From positions 248,001 to 312,000 of the forward strand of contig BDSL01000014.1 in the NCBI GenBank assembly GCA_003116995.1: a stretch of 64,000 nt of DNA. The letters run 5' to 3'. Below, in pieces: positions 36,501 through 49,300 of this stretch (position 1 is the first letter of the stretch; each line of letters opens with the position of its first letter). A program made the translations under genes and the position numbers. The notes beneath the pieces are model-generated. The model worked only from the letters and a program-made list of their open reading frames with translations, searched no databases and was not told the origin of the DNA. Origin of the DNA: Yamagishiella unicocca (taxonomy: Eukaryota > Chlorophyta > Chlorophyceae > Chlamydomonadales > Volvocaceae).

Positions 36501-39500
36501 TGAGGTGGTTAGGAGGCAGGCGAGTAACTAAACCCCCGGGGATGGCACACACGGGGTGGGCCGGCACAATCCCGCCCTTCGGTTGACCTGTTTAACGACC
36601 CCGACTCCTGATCGTCCAACCGACAGGCCCCAGCGCGGTAGCTGATCTGCTGGACCGGATGGGCGTCCCGCTGGTTTCGGAGCTGGTGGTCGCCTTCGGC
36701 ACCACCACCACGTCCGGCATTGTGCTGCAGCTGCTGCAGCTGCCCTCGCGGCCCGCGGCGGAGGCGGTGGCGGCGCTGGGGCCGGCGGGAACGGCGGAGC
36801 TGGTTCGGCGCATGGGCCTGGAGATGGCGGCGGGGGTGGTGCGCGGCATGGGGCCCCAGGTAAGGGGAGTAGGTCGAGCCGGGGGGACGGTGGAGGGGTC
36901 GGAGGGCCTCTGTGTTTCGGGGGGTGGGTAAAGACCTGCAAGTGCAGAAGCGCGGGGGATAAGACCTGCAAGTGCAGGGGCGCGCTGTAGGGGTTTGGCT
37001 TGCGGGCTCGAGCCGACCCACCGACCCACCGACCCGGCGAACGGCGCCTGCCGCCCCGCACAGGCCACCGCCATGCTGGTTGGCCAGATGGGCCCGGCTC
37101 TCGTGAGTGATCTGGTTTCGGAGCTTGGGCCGACGGACACGGCCGCGCTGGTGGCTGCCATTGGCGGGCGGCTGGTGGGCGAGCTGGTGGGCGGCATGGG
37201 GCCGCAGCTCACGGCGGAGGTGGTGCGAGGCATGGGGCTGCGCCGCGTGGCGGCCCTGGTGGAGGGTTTCGGAGCGCAGCTCACCGCGGGTGCGTGACTG
37301 CGTGTGCGGGTGCCGACCTGGGTGCGGTTTGGCCTCCGGTGCGGCAGCTAGTGCGGGGGGGGAGGAGTGGCATAAACACCGGCGGGGGAGGCGGTGGTGC
37401 TGCGTGGGCCAGCCAGCCGCGTGTATGTGTTTCGGGCGGCCCGGCGCGTGTAGCCCCACCGCCCACAACCGGCCCCCGTGTCCCCGACCTGCCGCCGCCG
37501 TACCACCGCCTACATATCTCCACACACCACGTGGCGTCCAGCGGCTTGGCGGCAAATGAACACAATCGACGCAACCGACACAACCGACACAACCGACAGA
37601 TGCACTCAAACACGTCCCTGCCCCCTTCCTTCTCCTCCCTCCTCCCCGCCCTGCCCCTCGTCCCCCGCCCGCCAGACATCGTCGCCGGGCTCGGCCCCGC
37701 CCGCACTGCCCAGCTGGTGTCGGACGGCCGGGGCTTGGGCCCTCAGCTGACCTCGGAGCTGGTGGAGGGCTTCGGACCCCGGCTCACGGTGGGGCGCCGC
37801 TGCGGCGGCCGGGTTGAGGTTGGCACGTACGCAATTACTTCATGGCTAGTTGTGTGGCTTTGTTGACTTTGAAAGGCTGAGCGTGTCAGGTGGGAGCACA
37901 GGGGTCTAGGTAGGGGGAAGGAAGGGCCGTGGGAGGCGGAGGTCGAGAGGGCGGGGCTGAGGAAGGGCCATCGTGCGGTGTTTCATCTCCCGTGCTTATT
38001 TAGGGTTCTAGGGGTTTAGGGTTTAAGAGTCCATGCGCAGTCGCCGGCAAGTGCACGGGCGGGTGGGTCCGTTCTCAAGAGGGATGCCGGGGACCTGGGC
38101 CGGCAGCGCACGGGCGGCGAGCGTGTGGACCTAGAAGCGTAGAAGGACCGCCGTACATCGCTCCACCCGTCCATGCCGTACAACGTGACGGCACGCGGCG
38201 GACCGCGGCCGCCCACATGTCACGCGCCTCACCACCACCACCACCACCGCCCCCCGCTCCCGCCCCGCTGCCGGCCCCCCCGCCGCCGGGCCCCCTCCCG
38301 CGCCACTCCATTTCCCATGTCATGTAATCGGGTCTTCTCAACCCCTCCCCTCCCTCCCTCCCTCCCTCTGCGCTACCCCCCCACCCCCCGCCACCACAGG
38401 GCAACATCGTGGCGGCAATGCGGTCGGGTCCCACAGCCTCCCTGGTGGTGGCTATGGGCGCGGAGCCCACGTCCCGGCTGGTGGTGGCGCTGGGGCCGCA
38501 GCGGGTGGCGGCGCTGGTGCAGGTGGGCGAGCTGGAGAAGCCGGGGCTCGGGGAGTGGTTTCGGAGCCCGGGGGAGTGGTTTCGGAGACCAGGAGGAGCC
38601 TTGCGGACTGGTTTCGGAGGGAGTCGTTTCGTAGCCCGGGGAGTGGTTTCGGAGGCCAGGGAGTGGTTTCGGAGCCCGGGAATCGGAGCCCGGGAGTGGT
38701 TGTGGAGCCCGGGGAGTGGTTTCGGAGCCGGGGAGGGGCGAGGGGCATGTGGGATGCGTGCTGCTGAGCGACTAGTGGCGAAGGGCCCCTCGGATCGCCC
38801 CCTGTGTCGTCTCCCCCATCGCGCTGCCTCCTCCCCCCGATGACTGCGTCCTCCTCCCCCAACCCAAGGCCCCACCAATCCGCCCCTCCCAAGCACAAAC
38901 TCCCGCTTCCCCCCTCCCTCTCGCACATCGCCATCGTGACGCCCGCCCCCAGGCCATGTCCGTGCAGCTCACGGCCGAGCTGGTCGGAGCGATGGGCCCC
39001 CAACCCACAGCCGATCTGGTCGTGGCAATGGGCGCCGCCATGGTAGCGGAACTGGTTTCGGAGCTGGGCGCCGCCACCACCGCCGAGCTGGTGGCGGCCA
39101 TCGGCGCTGCAACCGTCGCCGAGCTGGTCCGCCGCTTCGGCGCCGCCGTGGCGTCGGGCGTAGTGTCACACCTGGGCCCGGACCGTACGGCGAACTTAGT
39201 AGCGGCCATGGGCGTCCCCATGACGGCGGAGCTCCTGGGGGGGATCGGAATGGGGGAAGTGGCGGAGCTTGTGGGGTTTATGGGCGCGCAGCTGACGGCA
39301 GGTGTGGCGGCGGCGCTTGGTACGGCACTCGTCGCGGACTTGGTGGCGGCGCTGGGCCCGGCGGCGGTCGGGCACTTGGTGGCGGCGATGGGGCCGGGGC
39401 TGACGGCCGGGGTGGTGGGCCACATGGGCCCTATGGCGGATGTGGAGCTGGCGGTGCGGCTGGGTGGTAAGATGGCGGCGGCGGCGGCGCCGGCGGTGGC

Positions 39501-39813
39501 GGCGGCGGCGGCGGGCATGGTCGGCGCGGTGATGGCGGCGCCGGTGGTGGCGGCGGGCGCGGCGGCGGGCGCGGCGATGGCGGCGCCGATGACGCTGATT
39601 GGCATTGCGGCGGAGGTGGCTGGCCAGGGGCAAGAGACTGCGCAGCCGCAAGCGGCGGCGCCGCTGCGCCATGCCCTCACGCATGAAGCCTCCCCGGCGG
39701 GAGCTCTCCCTGGAGCAGCCCATGGTGCAGCCGCATCCGCCGATGATGTCGTTGGCTGGGAGAGCGGCGGCGGCCATGGCGTAACCACGGCAGCGGGGAG
39801 CTCATCGTCGTAA
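33558..39813 (+). CDS. Protein with about 40 dodecapeptide helical repeats (MgtE-N-like superhelix)
   Basis: Eight exons: 33558-33707, 33946-35883, 36273-36468, 36627-36859, 37064-37289, 37676-37788, 38400-38522, 38953-39813; 1,279 residues, all phases consistent. The N-terminus has a Cys-Cys followed by a basic patch (LLTCCWPRARPPGRRKR), which could be lipidated. Residues about 51-655 are disordered Gly/Ser/Pro/Ala-rich sequence. From about 658 to 1170 the protein is a continuous array of a 12-residue unit, consensus (E/D/A)LVxxMGPxxTA, with two 15-residue units. It ends with a long uncharged Ala/Gly/Val/Met stretch (about 1170-1220) and a polar tail. The unit resembles the LLEELxPEEAAE units of the MgtE N-terminal domain and FliG-like superhelices, so a right-handed solenoid of short helices is inferred. 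Function unknown. A TGTAA lies 170 bases after the stop. Confidence 0.85.
35778..39480 (+). repeat. Coding array of about 42 degenerate 12-residue repeats
   Basis: The first units (RAMGPSLTA, RVAAALGPRALA) lie at the end of exon 2 and the last (ELAVRLGGKMAA) ends near 39480. Typical members are QLVEEMGPEATA, DLVSELGPTDTA, ELVGAMGPQPTA and HLVAAMGPGLTA. Hydrophobic residues occupy positions 2, 3 and 6, glycine position 7, often proline position 8, and small residues positions 11-12. The DNA copies have diverged, so this is an old protein repeat and not a minisatellite. Confidence 0.93.
36038..36088. repeat. AACCGCTGC 9-bp repeat in intron of the repeat-protein gene
   Basis: Five to six copies of AACCGCTGC with small variants, in the intron 35884-36272. 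Confidence 0.85.
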
Positions 39814-42800
39814 GGACGGTGCAAGGGGCCAACTAGGGGCCAACTAGGGGCCAAGTACAGTTTGTTTCCGTAGCTGGCGGTGTGCTCATGTCCTGCCTTC
39901 GCAGTCATCCATGGTCGCTGAATTGGATGCCTATCAAGGCCGTTGGTTTTACTGGGTTCGTTGGGTTGTTGGGTTAGGTCGTTGTAATGGGCGAATGGGT
40001 ATCGAATGGGGCCCGGGCTGCTTCGGGGCAGCACCCCACGTGGATGTGGTACGACAACTTTCAGGTAAACTCACCCTCACGTGCCGGCGTTTGTGGCGCC
40101 AGAGGGTGGTTGGCGGCGCATCGGCCGTAATGCATCAGCCGTTTGTACGGCGCGGAGCGACGGGGTTGGGAACGTAGCGGCATAATTGTATGGGACGGAC
40201 AGAATTACCTGCATGACTGAACGAAGGTGGAGCGTCGGCTCCATGGGGCTACCCTGGCGACACCACTGGAACCCACTGTGACCGTTACAACAACCATTGG
40301 CACCGCCTTACACGAAAACCGTTGTCATCGTACCAGGGACGCATCCAGCAGCATAGTGTCTGGTGCCAAACCGACGCGCACAACCGCTGGGTGCCTAACC
40401 ATCCCCGCTGGGTGCCTAACCACCGCCGCGATGTGAACTTATATGGGAAGACGTTTTAGGAAAGATACGCGGGAAAGCGCCCTACCTCAAAAGACGCAGC
40501 TGAAATGAGCGTGACAAAGGGTTAAAGCCTCTTCCTGCTCCAGAACAAAAGCAACCCAACTTCAAACTAGCTGCCCGTACTGCCACGGCTGACTAGCGGT
40601 TCGCAAGGCTGGCCACGGCAACCCAACCCCGCAAACCAGGCAGGATACGTGTACCACGAAGCCTCGGGCGCGCTTAATCCGCCGTCACTTTTTGCTAGTT
40701 CCCCTCCGTTATTCCTCCCTCCCTCAATCCCTCCGCATGGTTGACGGAGCTCCGAAACCCTGGAGCCCTGGCGGATCAGGCATCCAAAGCAACTACCAAC
40801 TGCCCTCACAAGGACAGCCCAGTGGCAGGGCACATGTGACCGGCCCCGCCGAAAGGCTGCCGCCAACGACTAACGGTATGAGCGTACTTGTCCGCCGACT
40901 GCAACGCGCTTGCGTACGACCGGCCAGGCGCCCACGTACGACCGGCCAGGCGCCCAAGTGCAGCCGTTATCTCGCCGGCAACGCGCCACGTCGTCCTCAC
41001 TTATATCCCTTCGGGGCACACAGGGAGGAGGGCGCTACATGGCACACAACCAGCAGCCCCCATCCACCCCGCGCAACTATAAAAGAATTAACTCGCAACT
41101 ACGACATTTTGCAAAGCGATGAAGTAACCATAGTCAGTTCTCTAGGCCTCCGTTCCCCCGAAAGGTGACACGGTGTAGCAAGTAGGCATTTCCTGGACGG
41201 GCACCTGGTATACTATGCAAGTATACCGTACCGGCTGCCGAATTTATGAATCCCTCAAACTGGTAAAACTAGTCATCATTTTGCTGACCACTTCTATGGT
41301 GGCCGGCATCAAAAGCTATCCGCGTCGATCAAGCTACGTACTGGTAGGGATCATAGCCGCGCGTCAACTGATAACCAAACGCGCTTCGCGTCGTTCGTGT
41401 CAAAGAGCATCAAAAATTAGGAATCCAGAATCGTACACTCCTGCGCCACGTGTGCGCTGACGGCGTTGTGGGAGCAAAGATCTACGGCATCGGTTGCCGG
41501 CCTGCGCCATGGAATTGTCGCCAAGGGTCATAAATCGCCCAAACTCCCAACCGCCCAGGCGCGCCAAACCGCACGCCCGTAATTCAACGCTCGAGACATG
41601 CAGAGGCCATGTACGGGCCAGCAAGCTTGCAGACGTCATGGGCTTCTCAACATAGCGTTCCTAGGACGCTGCTGGTGTTCGGTTACGGGCGCTTACTGGT
41701 GTTCGGCATAACCCCCCCGATGTCGCGATTGATGATGATTCATCCCCGGGCGCTGAGTAGCACCTCGCAGCACCGCTGTCACGGCATCGCGCACTGCCCC
41801 CATCCACGTGTTATTAGGTCTTGTCCAGAGTACCGATGTGTCACCGCCAGTCACGACAGAAGCGCAGTGTGGTTGCCCAAGCCGCCAATCAAGCGGCCGT
41901 TACGACGTCTCCCATGTGACGGCACACCGGATTGCAACCAACAGGCTTCAACCGAACACGGTGAGGGCCTGCAGCCGCCGCCGCCGCAGCAGCAGCAGCG
42001 GCAGCTGCAGCTGGGCATGGCACGCCGCCACTCCCTCCCACAGCAAGCAGGTCTTCTGTCGCAAGTGTCGCTGAACCCCACCCCCACCATCCCACACACT
42101 TCTTAAATAGGCAATGCCCTCATGGTTGGACAACGCCCCCGCCGGGGCTAGCTGCGCCTAGCCTGCCTTCCCTCAGCGCCTGCTAACGATGTGGTCCTCT
42201 ACGCCATTGTGAGACGCGCAATGCCAGCAATCCATGATGAACACTGTTCCCAACTGCGCCCCCCGCCCCCCATGCTTCTCCTTAATGCCTGTGTGCTCAG
42301 CCCCCCCCCTTCCGCATGATGGTAATAATCGAGCGCTGTGCGTGTGTGACTCCTCGGCACATCCTTAGATAGGTATGACCCAATATACTAACTATTAAGG
42401 TGTTGATTGACCCCTTCGCGCATCGTTAGATACGACCTTCGTACCACTACTCGGACGCCGATGGCCCCTTGCCACATGCATTTAACATTATTACGTACCC
42501 TGTTCATGCGCGCTGTGTGCATGCGCCCCGCATCATGATCAACGTGCAAACTCCGAATCTGACAACGGAGCCTCCGAAACCTCAAATCCCGCATCTTGTT
42601 CTGTGCGCGGCACCGTGCATGACTGACCTGTCAAAACCTCAAGAGCCATTTGCGGCTCCGTGTGCTGTGTCCCCCGCCGACGCAAAGCAAGGCAGACTTG
42701 CTTGCACCCTGACACTCGGCTTCCCACGGCGGTCACCTCCCCTCAAAACGAGCGGCCTTGATCACGCGCTCTGCCTCCTACCTCGCCAGCAGCCATGCTC

Positions 42801-43365
42801 GGTTTGATGACTCACCGACACAAATCCTACTACCAGCCCGAAAACGACGCTACACGTCGCCGCGAGCCTGGGCTGTGCTCATATGAGCCCTATTAAACCT
42901 ACGCATAGCAAAAACCCCGCCTGCAAAGAGAACGCAACGCGCCTCAACCCGCATACACCAACGATACCCGCCTGGCTGGGTGTGCGCATATGCTCCGTGG
43001 AATCACCGTCCAATCGGTTCTGCACCCAGGCAACCCCTGGCTGCTGCCGCGTCCGCGTTTACACGTACCAGCCAGCCTTGAATGGACTCCCCCCCTACCC
43101 CCCACGCACACACGCGTACCCCGTGGATCAAAGCCATCGCTGCTGCCGCACCCACTCACTGGCTGGCCAACACCCGCCTTATGGTCTGAAGCCCACTGTG
43201 AGAGTCATTACTACCCGCCGCCGCCTCTGATCCCTTCCTGCCTCCGCCCCGTGCCGCCTCCGGCGCGTCAAGGCACGGGCGGCCTCCCTCCCTCCCGGTC
43301 AAAACACGGCTTACTTGGGGGCTTGGGGCCGCACTCAACGTCCGTTGAGCCCGGGAGCGCCCTGA
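39814..43365. other. Gene-poor convergent interval
   Basis: 3.5 kb between converging genes. TGTAA at 39983-39987 is the probable poly(A) signal of the plus-strand repeat-protein gene. TTACA at 43059-43063 reads TGTAA on the minus strand, 303 nt past the kinase stop. Small direct duplications occur at 39824-39856 (GGCCAACTAGG) and 40908-40950 (GTACGACCGGCCAGGCGCCC). Short open frames in between show no splice-consistent or family-like sequence, and no transposon ends were recognised. Confidence 0.5.
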
Positions 43366-46300
43366 TTAGGCAAGGAAGCCGGGCAGCCCGATATCAACGT
43401 GGACAGCGCGCAGAGGTGGCGGTGACGGTGGCGTCACATCCGAAATGACGATCGACAGGGCTCGCAAGGGGCCGTCCTGCTGCGGCTGCGGCTGCGGCTG
43501 CCGCTCGGCCTCCGTGTCATGGTCCTGGAGCCGGCCACGACCCAGCGGCTGCGGCTGCAGCACCGAGCAGTCCTCAATCTGCACCGCCGGAACCGGCATC
43601 AGCGGTTCAAAGGGTCGAGCTGCACTGCCGGCAAAGCGCGTCTGCTGGTGCTGGTGCTGCTGTCGGTTCTGCTGCTGCTGCTGCTGGTGATGGTGGTGGT
43701 GGTGGTGGTGTTGGGCGGTGGGAAGGTCATGCTGCCGCTTCGTCGCCATATCGGGTGAGAAAGGGCGGGGGATGGCGCTGAGGGGCACCATGGCGGTCAG
43801 CAGCTGCTGGAGCTGGATGACGACAGCGGCAGCGGTGGGCCTCGATCGGGGGTCCTGAGCCCAGCACGCCGCCGTCAGCTCACTGCGCCGCCGCCGCCAT
43901 TGCCGCAGGTGCGGTAGCGCGGTTTGGGAGCGGTGGGCGGGTCAGTTAGAGCAGCCTAGCCATGACGCATCTCCATGCAGGGGAATGCAGTGGCCGGCGA
44001 GGTGCTTCGACTCGCTAGAGATCACTCCACCTTCCCTGCCCCAGCACCCCTCCCAACCCGCCCCATCCTTACTTTTCCTCACCCGCCCCCTTCACCCCCG
44101 CCACTTACGCATATTCCCGCGGCACGTACGGCGGCACCCGCGGCCGTATGCCGTACCGCACCGCCGCCGCCACCGCCGCCGGACTGAGCCCCCGGTACAG
44201 CGGCGCCAGCGCCGCCAGCTCCCACATGACCACTCCAAGCGAGTACACGTCCACACTGGCGTCCAGCAGCTGACCGCTGACGAACATCTCCTGCGGTATG
44301 GCATAGTTGCGGAGACGCGGTGACAAAGGCGGCGGAGGCGGCGGAGGCGTGTGGCGTTGCGGCGGGAATGCGAATGGGGGTTTGGCGGATACCTTTGACC
44401 TTCTAAATGAGCCCCACACGACGCGCGACGTGCAGCGGGGCACGTGCTTCGGGCATCAGGGAGTTCGCGACCCCTGGACGGACCGTCCGCCCCCCTACTA
44501 CCAGTTACCGCATCCAGCTACCAGTTGCGTCTGTCGCTGCCTGCCTGCCAGGGGAAACCTCCCCGCCCGCCACCTGGGCCCCGCTCACCGGGGCCATGTG
44601 AGTGTACGACCCGAGCGGCGCGGGCAGTCGGAAGCCCGGCCTCTCCGCTGGTTCCCCCTCCTGCTGCTGCTGCTGGCTGAGCGGCCGGACGCAGCCAAAG
44701 TCGCTCAGCTTGGCCGTCCAGCCACGTGGGTCACGGACGTTGCTGCGGAGCAGGATGTTGCCTGAGTGGGTGCGTGGGCAGAGGGCGAACCGGGTGGGAC
44801 ATGTGTGGTGCCAATTTAAGAACGGGGTTCTGGGGTTTGGGACACCTCTTGCAGCCCGGAGCTACGACACGGACGGTGTACGGTGTACGGTGTACGGAGA
44901 GCGGCACGTGCGCACCCGGCTTCACGTCGCAGTGCACCAGGCCGTGGCGGTGCAGGTGGTGCAGCGCCAGAGCCACCTCAAGCAGGGTGGTGTAGATGGC
45001 CTGGAGGGCGAGTGGGCGGGCGGTGAGGGTTTTCAGGGTTTTCGCTTTTGTCGCTCCGGAGCCAACGGAGCAAGTGTACGGCGAGGGACAGCGTGCGCCT
45101 TGCATACAAGCCCGATGTAGACGGCCGACGCTTCGTTTCTGCTTCCCTCGCAACAGCTGGTTTCATTGTCGCCGCTGTCGCGGGTGTGACCACACACCCG
45201 CGCCCCTCTCCCCCCGCCGTACCTACCTGCAGGTGCATCAAGTGGCGGCCATCTGGGCCCTGCGCCGACAGCAGCAGCTGGCCCTCCTCCGCCGCAACCC
45301 GCAGGTCTCGCGCGTCGCAATACTCCATCACCAGCGCCAGGTGCTTCTGCTGGGGGGGCTGCGGCTGGCCCCCTGCTGCAGCGTCAGAGCCGGACCGCTG
45401 CTCCCCCGCCCCCGGGCCCGCCGCTACTCGCTCCAGGAAGGCGGACTGGCGGCCCCGAGTGCCGGCCGGCGGCGTCACTAGCCTGACTTCGGTGAAGTAG
45501 GTGTACAGCTGGGGGGTGCAGGCGAGGGTGGCGTGAAAACCGTTGACACGAAAACGACAGGATAGTGGGCGCATGGTCGGCGGACAGCGAGGATGTGGGC
45601 GCATGCGGCGTTGCGGCGGGAAACGGTGAGGGAAGGGAATCATTTAGACAGCCTCGACAATCGAAGGAAGGACCTCGACAAGCAAAGGAAGGACGGACTC
45701 GAAGACGGCGTGCGCCAGGCCATGACCTCGTTGCGCAGGCTGCTCCGTTCCGAGCCAGCTGTTGGGCGCGCACAGCTAGCCGTTGGCCGGACCCCGCCGC
45801 GCCGCTGCCCGGCCATCCCCTCTGCGCGCCCACCCTTCCCTCCATCTCAAAACGTCTTTTTCTAAACGGTTTTTCTCGCATCCACGGGTCTTCCTCGAAG
45901 CCCTTCCCTCCCCCCGGACCCACCGGCACGACGTTCGGGTGCCCTGGCAGGCTGGTTGCCACCGCCAGCTCCGTTGCGGAGCTCAGGATGTCACGGTGGT
46001 TCAGGGCCATCAGCTCCCAGCCGCCGCCGCCGCCGCTGCCGCCGCCGTTGCCGCCGCCGCTGCCGCCGCCGCTGCTGACGTCCCCTAGGCCGGCGTCCGG
46101 CTGCTGGGCTGTGGTGTCCGGCTCCTGGTACTTACACACCTGCAGCGTGCGTGCATCAGTGCGCCGACAGGACCAAGTCACGAAAGGCGACGGGAGCTGC
46201 CATTATACACACATACATCCCGATGGTTCTGTCTTTTGGTCTGGAACCCACTGCAACTTTAACTTGTACTACATGCGCACACAATCACTTTAATAGCGGT

Positions 46301-49300
46301 AAGTCAACAAACCTCATAAGCGCATCGGCTCAGCCCCCCTTGGCCCCTCCCCGCCCACCTTCACCGCCACCTCCAGCTGGTGCAGCCGGCCCTGGTACAC
46401 CACCCCCTGGCCGCCCTCGCCGATGCGCTCCAGGAGCTGCAGGGCCGACAGCTCGTTGCTGCCGTACGGACCGCTGCGGTGGCAGGTAGGGGGGCAGGTA
46501 GAGGGGAGCGAGGGGCCGGTTGAGGGGAACCCCAAAACACACCTGTCGGCGTGCTGCCTGCTGCCCCCAGGTGACCACACCTCTGTGCGCGGGTCAGGCC
46601 TAAATGCACCACCCACGACGGAAGCATCAACACAGAGACGCACACATCCACATGTCGTGGCTTAGCGGCTGAGCGGTCCGTCACCCCCATGTCGCGGCTT
46701 AGCGGTAATGTAACACATCACCCATATCACCCACATCACCCACATCACCCACCCCGCACTACTTTGGACCCACGCCGCAATTGGGACCCGCCGCATGCCC
46801 TACGTCCCCGCGCCGCGCCCCACCTGTCCAGCTGGTTGGCTGCGGCCCGCTGCTGCATCAGGATGCTGCCGGCAAGGGAGCGCACAAGCGTCTGCAGCGG
46901 CGACGAGGAGGTGGCGCTGGTGGTGGCGGTGGTGGCAGTGTTGAAGGCGCTGCTGGCGGTGCTGCAGGCGAGGCCTGCGGCGGCGGTGGTGACGGCGCTG
47001 CTGCTGGTGCCGGCGGCGGCGCTGCCGTACGCGCCGTACGCGCCGCGGCCAGCCCAGGGACGCCCCCGCTGGGCCCCCAGGGGCGGCCCGCCGCTCAGGT
47101 CCATCATGTCGTACATGTTGCAGCCGTCGTTACCTGCACGTGAGAGCAGCGGGGCAGCGGGGCGGGCAGATACAAGGAGTCGGGGGTGAGGGGCTCGTGG
47201 GCGGGCAGATACACGGAGTCGGAGTCTCAGGTGAAGGGAAGAAGGGCCCGGGTGCCGGTCCAGGTACCGTGGACGTTTGCTGGCCGCAATCGGGTGGCGA
47301 CCAGGGACGGCGACGCAATTCGCATCGATGAGATACCCAATACAAGAATTAAGGCCACCAAAGCCGCTGATGCAAGGCAGCTGGAAGCGCGCCCCCCCTG
47401 CCCGGTCCTTACGCCTCCCCCCCGCCCGGCCGTCCTCACTGTCCAGGTCGTCCATCCAGCGGCTGGTCTCGCTTTCCGAGCTGTCCTCCGAAAGCGCTAT
47501 CCATGTGTCCTCGTCAAGCAGCGTCCGCGACATTCGTGGCGGCGGAAGCAAGCCGCGCGGTCGGCCCTGCTGCAGCAGCTGCGCCCAGGAGTCGGCAGCT
47601 CGACCCCGTGTCAGGGCCTCACTCAGCGGCGCGTTGCACAGCTGCACGAGGCGGGTACGAGGGGGGTTTGTAAGTGGAAGCTCGTGGATTGCGACCACAC
47701 GGGGAGATATATAGTGAGGGGGGTCGACTTTGAGGTATAGCACGTGGATATGTTGAGACACGTACGGCAAGGCCATTCGAGAGAGAACACGACGTCACAA
47801 GGCCGGAATCAGCCACCAGCTTCGAGTCACTACTGTAACAGTTACTACCAGCATCGCCAGCTCACCTGCACTACCGTGGCCGCATCCTCAGCTACAGCCC
47901 GCAGAAGGCTCTCCTCCAGGCGCGGCCCCATACACACCAGCACCGCCAGCCGCAACCCGCCGCCGCCTCCACCGGCTGTGCCGCCTGCAGGAGGCGCCCT
48001 GCCGGCAGCAGCTGCATCGGCCACCGCCGTCGCCACCCCTTTCACCGCCGCCTCCGCTATCGACGTGCCCATTCCCGAGCCCCACAACTCTGTCTCCGGC
48101 GCGGCCTCCGCCACCGCCTCCGCATCCACCAGCTCGTGCGTCCCGGCAGCAACAGGGCAGCCCCCGCCGATCCGTGCGCCCGCCGCGCCACGTGTCCCCG
48201 CGCAAACCGCCGCAGCGCTCCGAAACCGGCAACCCGCCATTTGCTGCGCGAGGAGCATGTCGAGCGCCGCACGCATGCCATCGTCCTGCAGCACCGCCTG
48301 TGTGTTTTGCACCAACAGCACGGCCGGCTGTGGAGGCAGCGACGGCGGCAGCGGCGACGGCGGCGGCGGCGGCTCCGAAGCCGTGACGCCCGCCGCCGGC
48401 AGGCACTCGGCGCTGCGGTGGAGGGAACCGATGACGTCGGCACCAGCTGCGAAGCCGACACTGGCTAGGCAGGCGTTGGGCACGTCGGCGTCGACATGAC
48501 GGTCCACCGCGGCGGCGGCGCGGCCAAGCAGCGTCAAACTCAGGTTCAGGGGCTGTACGGCATGCTTGCTATCGCCACCGCCGCCGCCGCCACCGCCGCA
48601 ATCTGTTCCCGTCGCCACATAGTTGGCGACGGCGGCGCTGCGAAGAGCGCCGCTGCTGAGACCGATGCGGCGGGCTGCCGCAGATGGTTTGAGAGGTACA
48701 TCCGGACCGATAGTTCCGGACGATCGTGGCAGCTCATTGCCTGTCGTAGGCGGGGTGGGGCCAACTGGCAGGCCGCCGTCGGCGGCGAAGAATGCATCGC
48801 TGCTGCCGTACGCATCCCCCGCCGCACCAGCGCCGCCATGGAGGGCCGCGAAGGCCTCTGCCGGGATGACCGCGGCGATGCAGCGCAGCTGGCCGGGTGG
48901 CAGGTGGGCCTTATGACGCTGGTACAACATGTCCTCCAAGCGGCGGCTGATGGTGTGCAGCAGGCTGCCCACGTCCGAGCACGCCGCCAGCGACACGGTG
49001 AGGCCGCAGGCCTGGAGCGAGGCAAGAGCGCCCCAGGAGGCAAGAGCGCCCCAGGAGGCAAGAGCGCCCCAGGAGGCAAGGGGAAGGGAGGAGGAGGGGG
49101 GCCAAACGTGAACCGAAACGTCGGAATAGGGAGGACCACCGTGTCCTCCCTATTTTAGGAAAAGAGGGGCAGACGGAGAACCCACCTTTGCCTCTGCCCT
49201 GTTCCCGACCACGCCCCAGGGTTTCCTCTCAGGCCCCGCCCCCGTCGTCATCTGCTTCACCCCTTACCTGCCGCACCAGCTGCACCTGTGGGCCCTGCAT

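Noticed and set aside
36509..37609. 366-codon minus-strand open frame
   Set aside because: Runs straight through introns and exons of the plus-strand gene without interruption; antisense of GC-rich codons.
38772..40034. 420-codon open frame on the minus strand across the dodecapeptide array
   Set aside because: It is the antisense of high-GC repeat codons. The plus-strand frame has matching splice phases, a conserved repeat register and a downstream TGTAA.
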